Of a stretch of DNA of 32,148 nt, positions 1-7,091 are shown in pieces (within the stretch, counting starts at the first letter, position 1; each line of letters opens with the position of its first letter). A program made the position numbers and the translations under genes. Source of the stretch: Candidatus Nomurabacteria bacterium (lineage in GTDB: Bacteria; Patescibacteriota; Minisyncoccia; Phycocordibacterales; UBA9973); the NCBI GenBank assembly GCA_023267215.1, contig JAHFNS010000002.1, positions 1 through 32,148 of the forward strand, read 5' to 3'. A model generated the notes under the pieces. The model did no database searches and was not told the DNA's origin. It saw only the letters and a program-made list of their open reading frames with translations.

Positions 1-319
1 CTTCAGACTTCAATGCTTTAATTATAGAACCCAAACCATTATGTCCTCCTGAAGATCTGTTGAAAGAAATTTTCATTTTTCCTATTGGCAAATCAATATC
101 ATCATAAATAACTATTAAATCTTTCAAATCTTTTTTTGATTTTATTAGTGGACCGACTACTTTGCCAGAATTGTTCATAAACTTATCTGGGTAGACAAAT
201 TTAATTTTATCTTTAAGGTCTAATTTTTTTTCTACCATCGCAAGCATAATAAAACCAGTGTTATGTCTGGTCTTTTCATATTCTTCTCCTGGGTTTCCTA
301 AACCAACAACGAGTTTCAT
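1..319 (-). CDS. pth: peptidyl-tRNA hydrolase, N-terminal part (cut by window edge)
   Basis: Reading the minus strand from the ATG at 319 gives about 106 residues beginning MKLVVGLGNPGEEYEKTRHN, open to the window edge. VGLGNPG followed by Y-x2-TRHN-x-G is the Pth N-terminal signature, including the catalytic His of TRHN. FMNNSG (about residues 61-66) and DDIDLP (about 83-88, with the second catalytic Asp) also fit, as does the later SGGHNGL segment. Pth hydrolyses peptidyl-tRNAs that drop off the ribosome, in the cytoplasm. The C-terminal half lies outside the window. It diverges from lepB across a palindrome-rich spacer. A TATAAT box at 327-332, preceded by TGT, ends 7 nt before the ATG, so the mRNA probably has no 5' leader. 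Identification is firm; only the end is missing. Confidence 0.95.
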   Translation of the reverse strand, partial: MKLVVGLGNPGEEYEKTRHNTGFIMLAMVEKKLDLKDKIKFVYPDKFMNNSGKVVGPLIKSKKDLKDLIVIYDDIDLPIGKMKISFNRSSGGHNGLGSIIKALKSE

Positions 320-326
320 GTATTTG

Positions 327-332
327 ATTATA
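327..332 (-). promoter_or_regulatory. -10 box of pth, leaderless
   Basis: Perfect TATAAT on the minus strand with an upstream TGT (extended -10), 7 nt before the pth ATG. Transcription would start at or next to the ATG. The -35 region falls in the outer arm of the adjacent palindrome. Confidence 0.6.
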
Positions 333-335
333 ACA

Positions 336-412
336 CACCTCACCCCTTCCTGCTATAAGCAGGTTTCCCCTCTCCAAAATTAAAATTTTGGAGAGGGGTT
401 AGGGATGAGGTG
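336..412. repeat. nested palindrome, three-way-junction type
   Basis: The outer arms CACCTCACCCCT (336-347) and AGGGATGAGGTG (401-412) pair with one mismatch. Between them are two hairpins: CCTGCT-ATA-AGCAGG (349-363) and a perfect 14-bp stem, CCCCTCTCCAAAAT (367-380) with its complement at 385-398 around a 4-nt loop. The whole folds as a three-way junction. It is more GC-rich than its surroundings and sits between divergent pth and lepB, so it looks like a dispersed REP/MITE-like repeat. No transposase is nearby. Confidence 0.75.
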
Positions 413-416
413 AAGT

Positions 417-475
417 CCCCCTGATAAGGGGGGCTATAGGAGGTTGTATTTTTATTTCAAAACAACTCCCCCTAT
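417..475. repeat. second palindrome cluster before lepB
   Basis: CCCCC-TGATAA-GGGGG forms a hairpin at 417-432. It is followed by an imperfect inverted pair, ATAGGAGGTTGT (436-447) and ACAACTCCCCCTAT (462-475). The last arm reaches the -35 region of the lepB promoter. It is probably a repeat of the same class as the one at 336-412. An effect on lepB transcription is possible but is inference. Confidence 0.6.
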
Positions 476-502
476 TGTGTCAATACTTTTTTGTGCTAAA
501 AT
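475..502 (+). promoter_or_regulatory. lepB promoter, leaderless
   Basis: TTGTGT (475-480), 16 nt spacer, then TAAAAT (497-502) with an upstream TGC (extended -10). The ATG at 509 follows after 6 nt, so transcription would start at the start codon. There is no Shine-Dalgarno site. Confidence 0.6.
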
Positions 503-508
503 ACAAGA

Positions 509-1078
509 ATGGAAAATGAAAAAAGTAAAAAGTTTGACAAAGAATCATTTTGGGAACTCGTACGATTTGCCGTCATAGCAATGGCCATCGTCATTCCTAT
601 TCGAATGTTTATTGCTCAGCCATTCATTGTCGATGGTTCTTCAATGTTCCCTACTTTTGAAAATGGTCAATATTTGATTGTGGATGAAATATCTTATAGG
701 TTAGAAAATCCACAAAGAGATGATGTAATTGTCTTTAGATATCCAAATGACCCAAGTAAGTTTTTTATTAAAAGAATTATAGGTTTACCAAACGAAACAG
801 TAGACATCAAAGGCAATACCGTCATCGTTACTAATAAAAATCATCCAGAAGGACTAATTTTAAATCAATCTTTCGTAGAAAATGTTTCAGATAATAATAC
901 TCATTTCGAATTAAAAAATGATGAATATTTTGTAATGGGAGATAATAGATCTGCTAGTTCCGATTCAAGATATTGGGGAGCAGTACCAAAAAAACTTTTA
1001 ATCGGAAAAGTATTTTTACGATTATTTCCAATAAATAAAATCGGTATATTGCCAGGCAATTATAAACAAGTCGAATAA
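509..1078 (+). CDS. lepB: signal peptidase I
   Basis: Membrane-anchored serine protease that removes signal peptides from exported proteins. The 189 residues carry one N-terminal membrane segment (about 17-37). The catalytic-serine box GSSMFPT has Ser45. RDDVIVFRYP (about 70-79) is the conserved strand, FIKRIIGLP holds the catalytic Lys88, and the C-terminal box is MGDNRSASSDSR (about 143-154). All motifs of the Ser/Lys signal peptidase family are present in order. The length is typical of short Gram-positive-like forms. The start follows a TAAAAT box directly. hisS follows 47 nt downstream and appears to have its own -10 box, so co-transcription is optional. Confidence 0.96.
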   Translation: MENEKSKKFDKESFWELVRFAVIAMAIVIPIRMFIAQPFIVDGSSMFPTFENGQYLIVDEISYRLENPQRDDVIVFRYPNDPSKFFIKRIIGLPNETVDIKGNTVIVTNKNHPEGLILNQSFVENVSDNNTHFELKNDEYFVMGDNRSASSDSRYWGAVPKKLLIGKVFLRLFPINKIGILPGNYKQVE

Positions 1079-1082
1079 AATG

Positions 1083-1104
1083 ACCCATTCGATAAACTCA
1101 GGGT
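1083..1104. repeat. degenerate short palindromic repeat
   Basis: ACCC...GGGT brackets ATTCGATAAACTCA. The block resembles, with a few changes, the CCCTTCGACAAGCTCAGGG sequence that I recall from many bacterial genomes. It sits in the lepB-hisS spacer just before the hisS -10 box. Assignment to that repeat type is by memory, not by search. Confidence 0.35.
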
Positions 1105-1125
1105 TATAGAGAATAAAATTGAACT

Positions 1126-2433
1126 ATGAAAAAAACAAAAACGTCAAAAAGTATCAAGATAAAAAATTTAGCTTCTCCAAGAGGAATGAGAGATATTATC
1201 AATGAAGATTATTATAATTTTCAAGGATTTTTTGAAAAAGCACAGGAAGTGGCTGTTTATTATGGATTCAAGCCAATCGAAACACCCATGATGGAATATG
1301 AAGAAATCTTTACTTCCACTATTGGTGAAGGCACAGATATTGTAGATAAAGAAATGTATACCCTCAAAACTAAAGGAGGAGACCATTTAGCTTTAAGACC
1401 AGAACATACTGCAGGGCTTATGCGTTCGTATATAGAACAAGGAATGCAAAATATGCCTCAACCTGTAATGTTTTATCAATACGGTCCAGTCTTTCGACAT
1501 GACAACCCTCAAAAAGGGCGTTACCGACAATTCTGGCAATTTGATTTGGATTCATTGGGAAGTGATAAAAGTATCATAGATGCATTGGTAATAAAAATTG
1601 GTATGAGTATTTTAGAAGAAGCTGGAGCTACTAATCTATCCGTAGAAATAAATTCTATTGGTGATAAAGAATGCCGAGGTACTTATGTCAAAGAACTCAC
1701 AAGTTATTATCGAAAACATATAAATGATCTAGCTCACATTGATCGTGAACGTTTAAAAACAAATCCTCTTCGCATTTTAGATTCTAAAGAAGAAAAAACA
1801 ATCATAATAAACGAAGAAGCCCCAGATGCAATAAGTTTCCTCTGCCCTGCCTGTAAAAAACATTTCAAGGAAGTTTTAGAATATCTAGAAGAAATGAAAA
1901 TCCCTTATAATATGAACAAAAATTTAGTGCGCGGACTTTCTTATTACACTCGCACAGTTTTTGAAGTATATGCAGAAAATGAAGAAAAAGATGGTCTACC
2001 GGTACAAATAGCTTCTGGTGGACGTTATGACTATTTAGCTCGTCAGATCGGTAGCAAAAAAGATGTACCAGCTGTAGGTTTTTCTATCGGAGTAGATAGA
2101 ATCATCGCATCACCTTGGTATAAAAAGCTCTCTCCTAGAATAATTAAAAAACCAAAAATTTATTTTATTCAACTTGGTTCTGAAGCAAAATTAAAAAGTC
2201 TAAATATTATAGATATCTTACGAAAAGCTCATATTCCCATAACTCAATCACTCTCAAAAGATAGTCTCGGTTCTCAGTTGGCTATTGCTGAGAAATTAAA
2301 TATTCCTTATGCTATTATTTTCGGAGTAAAAGAAGCAATAGAAAATTCCGTAATTGTTCGAGATATGTCTAATAGATCCCAAGAAACTGTAAAATTAAGT
2401 AAACTTTTAGAATACCTAAAAGAAATTAAGTAA
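1126..2433 (+). CDS. hisS: histidyl-tRNA synthetase
   Basis: Class II synthetase that charges tRNA-His in the cytoplasm. Over 435 residues: SPRGMRDI opens the catalytic core at about 17-24. TLKTKGGDHLALRPEHTAG (79-97) is the histidine/ATP region. Motif 2 is FRHDNPQKGRYRQFWQFD (123-140). The His-specific motif is LVRGLSYYTRTVFE (267-280), and motif 3 is GFSIGVDRI (318-326). Residues about 343-435 form the anticodon-binding domain. The usual RGLDYY reads RGLSYY here (Ser272). A C-P-A-C pair (240-243) lies in the insertion domain, where other HisRS have similar cysteines. TAAAAT at 1114-1119 ends 6 nt before the ATG. The stop overlaps the def start by one base (TAATG), indicating coupling. Confidence 0.96.
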   Translation: MKKTKTSKSIKIKNLASPRGMRDIINEDYYNFQGFFEKAQEVAVYYGFKPIETPMMEYEEIFTSTIGEGTDIVDKEMYTLKTKGGDHLALRPEHTAGLMRSYIEQGMQNMPQPVMFYQYGPVFRHDNPQKGRYRQFWQFDLDSLGSDKSIIDALVIKIGMSILEEAGATNLSVEINSIGDKECRGTYVKELTSYYRKHINDLAHIDRERLKTNPLRILDSKEEKTIIINEEAPDAISFLCPACKKHFKEVLEYLEEMKIPYNMNKNLVRGLSYYTRTVFEVYAENEEKDGLPVQIASGGRYDYLARQIGSKKDVPAVGFSIGVDRIIASPWYKKLSPRIIKKPKIYFIQLGSEAKLKSLNIIDILRKAHIPITQSLSKDSLGSQLAIAEKLNIPYAIIFGVKEAIENSVIVRDMSNRSQETVKLSKLLEYLKEIK

Positions 2434-2969
2434 TGAAAGAAATAGTACAAAAAAATAGTACGGTTCTACGTCAAAATACGAAAGAAATTCCTGTAAGTGA
2501 GATTGCTACTCTAAAGATCAGAAAGATATTAAAAGAAATGTCTCTTGCTTTAAAAAGTCAAAGTGATGGAGTGGCCATAGCTGCACCACAGATAGGATAT
2601 CCTCTTTCTATTTTTGTTGTCTCTGGAAAAATTTTTCATAAAGATTTTGTCAGAGGAGAGAAAGAATTTGAAAAAATACAAAAAAATGAAATGCCAAATG
2701 ACTTAATTTTTATTAATCCAAAAATTTTAAAACTCTCTCGTGAAAAAGAATGGCTTCCTGAGGGATGTCTTTCTGTTAGGTGGCTTTATGGAAAAACCCA
2801 CAGATCTAAAAAAGCAACAATTTCTGCTTATAATGAAAACAGTAAAAAATTTCAAAGAGGTGCTTCTGGATTACTCGCTCAAATATTTCAACATGAAACA
2901 GATCATTTAAAAGGCATACTTTTTATTGATCATGCTAAAGATATTAAAGAGGAGTTGCCTATTAAATAA
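2433..2969 (+). CDS. def: peptide deformylase
   Basis: Removes the N-formyl group from new proteins using a bound metal (usually Fe2+ or Zn2+). All three family motifs are present in 178 residues: GVAIAAPQIG (46-55), EGCLS (110-114, Cys112 is a metal ligand) and QHETDHL (153-159, His154 and His158 are ligands, Glu155 the catalytic base). The ATG overlaps the hisS stop by one base. fmt, which adds the formyl group that this enzyme removes, follows after 42 nt, so the pair is functionally matched. The residues between motifs 1 and 2 (about 64-90) are Lys-rich and looser than in E. coli Def. Confidence 0.95.
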   Translation: MKEIVQKNSTVLRQNTKEIPVSEIATLKIRKILKEMSLALKSQSDGVAIAAPQIGYPLSIFVVSGKIFHKDFVRGEKEFEKIQKNEMPNDLIFINPKILKLSREKEWLPEGCLSVRWLYGKTHRSKKATISAYNENSKKFQRGASGLLAQIFQHETDHLKGILFIDHAKDIKEELPIK

Positions 2970-3011
2970 TAAAAATTAGCTTTTAGTTTCTGGGTTCTAA
3001 AAAAAATTAAA

Positions 3012-3872
3012 ATGCAAAAAAATAATCTAAATTTCATATTTTGGGGGACACCAGATGTGGCAAGTGAGACACTCCAAATTTTAAAAGAGAATGGCTATAT
3101 ACCGTCGCTTATTATTACTGCACCTGACAAACCACAAGGCCGTAAAATGCTCATCACTCCCCCACCTGTCAAAGTCTGGGCAATAGAAAACAATATTCCG
3201 TATTTGCAACCAGAATCTTTCCTCGAAGCCCAGCTTAAGGGAACTTCTCCTAAGCTGGGCTTCGAGGAAACCCAACCTGATTTATTTATCGTTGTTGCTT
3301 ATGGAAAAATAATTCCAGAAAATATTATAAATTTACCAAAATTAGGCTCTATAAATATTCACTATTCCTTATTACCAAAATACCGAGGTGCTTCCCCTGT
3401 CGAATCTGCTATTTTAAATGGAGACATAGAAACAGGTGTAAGTATTCAAAAAATGGAATATAAAATGGACACAGGGCTAATAATAGCTCAAGAAAAAGTC
3501 GAAATAAAACCAAATGAAAAAGCAGCAGAATTACGAACTCGTTTGATAAAAATTGGAGGAGAACTATTGGTGAAAACTTTAAAGACCTCCTTGGCTAATG
3601 GCTACTCCCCCGACACCTCGGGAGAAAAACAAGACGAATCAAAAGCTACCTATTGCAAAAAAATTAAAAAAGAAGATGGACTCATAGATCTAAATGATGA
3701 TCCTATAAAAAATTACAACAAATTCCGCGCTTATGCCACTTGGCCTAGAACTTTCTTTTTCAAAGAAGGCAAAAGAATAATCATCACTGATGCTAAATTA
3801 GAAAATGGTGAATTTAAAATTCTAAAAATTATTCCCGAAGGCGGCAAAGAAATAAATTATATAAAAATATAA
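3012..3872 (+). CDS. fmt: methionyl-tRNA formyltransferase carrying an in-frame palindrome
   Basis: Formylates Met on initiator tRNA using 10-formyl-tetrahydrofolate. The N-terminal formyltransferase fold has IFWGTPDVA (9-17), PDKPQGRK (38-45) and the catalytic triad Asn115, His117 (SINIHYSLLPKYRGASP, 113-129) and Asp153 (MDTGLI). A short C-terminal domain follows, with QDESKATYCKKI (207-218) at the linker. At 286 residues it is a little shorter than usual, with the loss at the C-terminus. Residues about 69-86 (FLEAQLKGTSPKLGFEE) are encoded by a perfect 20-bp inverted repeat at 3218-3270. They lie just before the PDLFIVVAYGK strand, where family members have a variable stretch. The catalytic core is intact, so the enzyme is probably active. 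It converges with hpf. Confidence 0.95.
   Translation: MQKNNLNFIFWGTPDVASETLQILKENGYIPSLIITAPDKPQGRKMLITPPPVKVWAIENNIPYLQPESFLEAQLKGTSPKLGFEETQPDLFIVVAYGKIIPENIINLPKLGSINIHYSLLPKYRGASPVESAILNGDIETGVSIQKMEYKMDTGLIIAQEKVEIKPNEKAAELRTRLIKIGGELLVKTLKTSLANGYSPDTSGEKQDESKATYCKKIKKEDGLIDLNDDPIKNYNKFRAYATWPRTFFFKEGKRIIITDAKLENGEFKILKIIPEGGKEINYIKI
3218..3270. repeat. perfect 20-bp inverted repeat inside fmt (family B)
   Basis: The left arm at 3218-3237 (TTTCCTCGAAGCCCAGCTTA) is exactly complementary to 3251-3270, with a 13-nt loop. The frame of fmt is kept. Because the element is palindromic, the opposite strand encodes nearly the same peptide (FLEAQL...KLGFEE on both strands). The right-arm core CCTAAGCTGGGCTT (3249-3262) recurs at 4809-4822. 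This behaves like the coding-region palindromic elements known from Rickettsia. No homology to those is claimed. Confidence 0.85.
3605..3624. repeat. short imperfect hairpin inside fmt
   Basis: CTCC (3605-3608) plus CGA (3611-3613) pair with TCG plus GGAG (3618-3624), with a 2-nt bulge and a CACC loop. It is GC-rich against its surroundings and lies in the linker before QDESKATY. It may be the remnant of another small palindrome. The evidence is weak. Confidence 0.35.
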
Positions 3873-3899
3873 ATTAATGTTTTCTACAACTTTATATCT

Positions 3900-4298
3900 T
3901 TAATATTTTGAGGTAAAAGGATTACGTTTTGAAAGACCTTTCAACATTTTTTTCACACTTGATGCTCCTCTTTTAAATAAAGTCTGTTCTCTGTCTTTAT
4001 TTTTTCTTATTTCTCTAAAAAGAGTTTCTTTTATTTCATCTATCGTTTGATAGATATCTTCTTTATCAGAACTAGTGTAAAATTTCTTACCATCAATATT
4101 TATCAAACAATCAGAATGAAAAACTTCACCCCCTTTGTGGTGTTGAGTACTTTTTCCTACTTCAAAATTAACCATCACTTCTCCACCCGCCTCTTCAATG
4201 CTAGAAAGTAATCTCTCTAGATTAGTAACTTTTTTTAAAACATAATCTTTAATAGCTTCTGTGAGTTCAAAATTTTTCCCTTGTAGATTTATATTCAT
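3900..4298 (-). CDS. hpf: ribosome hibernation promoting factor (HPF/RaiA family)
   Basis: A small protein that binds the 30S decoding region and inactivates ribosomes in stress or stationary phase. The 132 residues begin with the family's beta-alpha pattern MNINLQGKNFELTEAIKDYV (1-20), then KKVTNLERLL and strands around VMVNFEVGKS (41-50) and DCLINIDGKKFY (63-74). DIYQTIDEIKETLFREIRK (81-99) is helix 2. A basic tail (about 100-132, KDREQTLFKRGASSVKKMLK) follows. It is longer than in short HPF but lacks the dimerization domain of long HPF. TATAAT at 4305-4310 ends 6 nt before the ATG. It is transcribed alone, converging on fmt. Confidence 0.9.
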   Translation of the reverse strand: MNINLQGKNFELTEAIKDYVLKKVTNLERLLSSIEEAGGEVMVNFEVGKSTQHHKGGEVFHSDCLINIDGKKFYTSSDKEDIYQTIDEIKETLFREIRKNKDREQTLFKRGASSVKKMLKGLSKRNPFTSKY

Positions 4299-4333
4299 AC
4301 TTATATTATATCACAAAAATTATTCAAACTAAT

Positions 4334-4789
4334 TTACTTTTTTATTTTTTTTGAATAGTCTTTTAAGAGCTTGGAAGAACTTCTTATTTTCCCACCTTTG
4401 CCAACATTAAATACCATTTTAATACCTAATTCATTACATAATTTGAATTCTGGAATATTATCCGCAAATCTATCTCCACCATTGGCAAAGATATGAGGTT
4501 TTATTTTTGACAATTCTTTACAAATACTTATATCTTTTGTGTTTTTTTTATGTTCTGAAATAAATACTTCATCTACATGACGAAAAGAAGAAATGACTTC
4601 AGCACGGTCTTTTTCACTCATAAAACCATTACCTTTTTTCATACGAATCCAGTTGTCATTATTAATAACTACCACTAATTTATCTCCGAGTTTTTTTGCC
4701 TCTTCAAAAAGACGTGTATGCCCCGGATGAATTGGATCAAAACCTCCACTAACCATCACTATTTTCTTTTGTTTTTTGTTGTTTTTCAT
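4334..4789 (-). CDS. cytidylyltransferase-family nucleotidyltransferase
   Basis: Small Rossmann-type nucleotidyltransferase (151 residues) of the glycerol-3-phosphate cytidylyltransferase/RfaE2 superfamily. It joins a nucleotide to a phosphorylated small molecule. GGFDPIHPGHTRLFEEAK (15-32) contains the H-x-G-H motif (HPGH, 21-24), and RSSSKLL (136-142) matches the ISSTxxR position. Family members use glycerol-3-phosphate, heptose-1-phosphate, ethanolamine-phosphate or FMN, and the substrate cannot be decided from sequence. I start at the ATG at 4789. The frame is open up to 4855, but that part overlaps the upstream gene and is made of a palindromic repeat. An AGGAGG at about 4834-4839 is too far from this ATG to be its ribosome site. 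Confidence 0.8.
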   Translation of the reverse strand: MKNNKKQKKIVMVSGGFDPIHPGHTRLFEEAKKLGDKLVVVINNDNWIRMKKGNGFMSEKDRAEVISSFRHVDEVFISEHKKNTKDISICKELSKIKPHIFANGGDRFADNIPEFKLCNELGIKMVFNVGKGGKIRSSSKLLKDYSKKIKK

Positions 4790-4808
4790 AAAACTGTGGA
4801 TAACTGCC

Positions 4809-4825
4809 CCTAAGCTGGGCTTAGG
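4809..4825. repeat. short palindrome, family B core
   Basis: CCTAAGC-TGG-GCTTAGG hairpin in the spacer between the Cys-rich gene and the nucleotidyltransferase. CCTAAGCTGGGCTT (4809-4822) is identical to 3249-3262 in fmt, so this is a second, shorter copy of the same element. Confidence 0.7.
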
Positions 4826-4830
4826 AGAAA

Positions 4831-6615
4831 TTAATATACCTCCTGCTGATAACATTTTTCACAATATACTATATCACCTTTTTCTGGGTCATAACCTGTT
4901 TTGAATTTTTCTCCGCATGGACCATCTCCATGTAAATGTTTTATTGTATTTTTATAAATTCCAGTAATATCTTCTGTACCATTACACATACATTTTTGAT
5001 CATAAAGTTTTACACCTAAACGCATTTTTAATCTTTCCATTGTTCGACAAGTAGGACAAAGCGTCGGCATAGGTACACCAATCTTGCGATAAAACTGAAG
5101 CTCGTTTGGAATAATGCGAAAAGCTTTAGTGCAATTATGATTACATTTCGTTTTGTGAGAACATTCAATAACTTCTTCTGTAGTTTTATCATCCGTTTTC
5201 GTAATATCATCAGGTATATTTGAAGACAAAATAGTGGGTTGATAATTTTTTACATCTGGTTCACGCCATCTAAATCCTTTCGCAATTACCTCTTCTTTGG
5301 TAAGCGGAAAATACTCTTGTGCGATAGTTTCATTATAAGCCCAAGGACTCATCTCAACTGGATAAAATTCACCATACTTATATACACGACCCATTTTGTC
5401 TACATATGGCATTTCATCCATGTGTTTTTTTATTTTTTCTACCAGTTTTTCATATTCTTCCTTTTTATATTTTTTATTTAAAATACAATATTGCTTTTTT
5501 TGTATTCCCACACATCCAAAAATATCCTCTGACCCTCTACAACTTATCGTATATTCAGTATCGTGGGTGCTTTCTTGGGTTAAGAATGCAAATTTTATAT
5601 TCCCTACACCAGAACCACAAGAAATAGCCTCATACACCAACTCTGCTGCATCTCCCCAGTTTGAATAATCATAACAATCTTTTGAACCTGGTGTTTCTTG
5701 GATATATTGACAATATTTTAAATTTTCACTTTCTCTTATTAAAAAAGACTCTTTAACATTTTTGGAATTCGTTACATATGAACCTATACAGTTTAAATTC
5801 TTTAAACCCTGATGATTTTTATTTGGAAATTTTTTCCAAAAAGTTTCTACATTATTTTGTGCCTTTTCAATACCAACTCTTGTATGTAAATTATATTCTT
5901 TAACTTTCTTTTCATATTCTTCTTTGTTATATTGTTCATTAAAAAAATAATAATTTTTACTTCGCAGATTTACACAACCAAAACAATTCATACAACCTAC
6001 ACAATCTTTACAAAACCATAAATCACTAGAATCAGCGCATTGCAAAGAATAATATACCTTGTAGCATGTATCTAGCCAAAAACTTTGGTAACAAGTTTCA
6101 GATTTTGAAATATGAGACACATCTACACAATCACGTGAAAAATTGATACCATTGGAATACATACAATCTTCTGGACAAGTGGTATTAAAAACAAGATAAC
6201 AATTTTTAGGATCAGTGGCATTATTTGAATAATTACTATTTACCCCACGAACCATATTATTGGACTTAAAAGGAACTTCTAGCATTAATTCATAAAGTTG
6301 AGTTAAAAATGGTCGAGTCCAATCAATATCCTTTCCATAATCCATCGCATCCCATTTGTCAGAAAGCCAGACGTCCCTTTCATAAATTTTTACTGGCGAA
6401 TCAGAAGAATACATAGAAAAAATTTCTTTACCAGAAAAGTCACATTTTCTTTTATATAAACCTCGTTCATTACGAAAAGCCCAACGTCTTTGTGTACGAC
6501 AAGGTGGACAAAAAGTCGGTGGAGGGACTTTGATTTTTTCATAAAAATTAAAGTCTTCTGGCTCAATAGTGAAGTCTTGTTTGCAGTTTTGGCAGTTTCT
6601 AGTCTCGGAATTCAT
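4831..6615 (-). CDS. large Cys-rich protein with zinc-ribbon-like ends, unknown function
   Basis: 594 residues with no function I can name. The N-terminus has C8-x2-C11 and C36-x2-C39 around FTIEPEDFNFYEKIKVPPPT. The C-terminus repeats this plan: C485/C491/C495 and C520-x2-C523 around FRIIPNELQFYRKIGVPMPT, then more Cys pairs (542/544, 585/588). So two homologous ribbon-like modules bracket the protein. The middle (about 135-380) has many spaced Cys and short repeats: GCVNLRSKNYYFFNEQYNKE (213-232, ending KEEYEK) is echoed by GCVGIQKKQYCILNKKYKKE (367-386). Such regular Cys/aromatic spacing could form a repeat solenoid. There is no signal peptide, so it is probably cytoplasmic and metal-binding. 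I recall similar proteins only from CPR genomes. TATAAT at 6622-6627 ends 6 nt before the ATG. Confidence 0.75.
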   Translation of the reverse strand: MNSETRNCQNCKQDFTIEPEDFNFYEKIKVPPPTFCPPCRTQRRWAFRNERGLYKRKCDFSGKEIFSMYSSDSPVKIYERDVWLSDKWDAMDYGKDIDWTRPFLTQLYELMLEVPFKSNNMVRGVNSNYSNNATDPKNCYLVFNTTCPEDCMYSNGINFSRDCVDVSHISKSETCYQSFWLDTCYKVYYSLQCADSSDLWFCKDCVGCMNCFGCVNLRSKNYYFFNEQYNKEEYEKKVKEYNLHTRVGIEKAQNNVETFWKKFPNKNHQGLKNLNCIGSYVTNSKNVKESFLIRESENLKYCQYIQETPGSKDCYDYSNWGDAAELVYEAISCGSGVGNIKFAFLTQESTHDTEYTISCRGSEDIFGCVGIQKKQYCILNKKYKKEEYEKLVEKIKKHMDEMPYVDKMGRVYKYGEFYPVEMSPWAYNETIAQEYFPLTKEEVIAKGFRWREPDVKNYQPTILSSNIPDDITKTDDKTTEEVIECSHKTKCNHNCTKAFRIIPNELQFYRKIGVPMPTLCPTCRTMERLKMRLGVKLYDQKCMCNGTEDITGIYKNTIKHLHGDGPCGEKFKTGYDPEKGDIVYCEKCYQQEVY

Positions 6616-6621
6616 CTATTA

Positions 6622-6662
6622 ATTATACCAAAAATAGCAAAATTTTTGAAGTTTGCTATAAT
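6622..6662. promoter_or_regulatory. divergent leaderless promoters (Cys-rich gene / EamA gene)
   Basis: A minus-strand TATAAT at 6622-6627 lies 6 nt before the Cys-rich gene's ATG. A plus-strand TATAAT at 6657-6662, with upstream TGC, lies 6 nt before the EamA ATG at 6669. Both genes would be transcribed from their start codons, with the promoters partly overlapping. Confidence 0.6.
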
Positions 6663-6668
6663 TTATTC

Positions 6669-7091
6669 ATGTATATAATATATGCTTTATTAGGGGCTCT
6701 TATGGCAAGTTTGGGAACAATTTTTGCTAAACTTGGACTCAAAGGAGTGGATGCAAATTTACTTACAGCTATTCGAGGTATTACAATGGCTGTCATTGTC
6801 TCTATAGCTGCATTATCTTTTGGTAAATTAACAATAACAGCTCTTTCTTCTCTATCCTCAAAACAGTGGATTTTTGTTCTTCTCTCAGGCGTTGGTGGAG
6901 CTTTGTCTTGGATATTCTTCTATCAAGCCCTATCTGTCGGGCCTACAGTCGCTGTGACAGTCATAGATAAATTATCTGTAGTCTTTACTGCAATTCTTGC
7001 TGTCGTCGTTTTAACAGAAGGAATTACCTTACAGACAGGTATAGGCCTCGCACTTGTTTTAGCGGGTACATTACTTGTGGCTATACACTAA
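6669..7091 (+). CDS. EamA/DMT-family membrane protein, single-repeat
   Basis: 140 very hydrophobic residues with about five membrane segments: 1-20, 33-54, 66-86, 92-115 and 120-139. This is the EamA half-transporter pattern. GALMASLGTIFAKLGLKGVD (9-28) and LSVGPTVAVTVIDKLSVVFT (88-107) match the family's conserved parts (a substrate/helix segment, and the P-T-x-V plus final-helix-pair block). Full DMT transporters have two such repeats. A one-repeat protein must dimerize, as the SMR and COG2510-type relatives do. The substrate is unknown. The gene ends exactly where the 7092-7204 palindromic element begins. Confidence 0.85.
   Translation: MYIIYALLGALMASLGTIFAKLGLKGVDANLLTAIRGITMAVIVSIAALSFGKLTITALSSLSSKQWIFVLLSGVGGALSWIFFYQALSVGPTVAVTVIDKLSVVFTAILAVVVLTEGITLQTGIGLALVLAGTLLVAIH

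Noticed and set aside
3081-3275. Antisense reading frame in fmt with FLEAQL...KLGFEE
   Set aside because: It is open only because the element is palindromic; it lies wholly inside fmt.
4795-4803. Perfect DnaA box TGTGGATAA (reverse of TTATCCACA)
   Set aside because: Single site, with no cluster, AT-rich unwinding region or dnaA/dnaN nearby. Chance or a lone binding site is more likely than an origin.
4790-4855. N-terminal extension of the nucleotidyltransferase
   Set aside because: Overlaps the preceding gene's end and consists of the family B palindrome. The family domain begins after the ATG at 4789.
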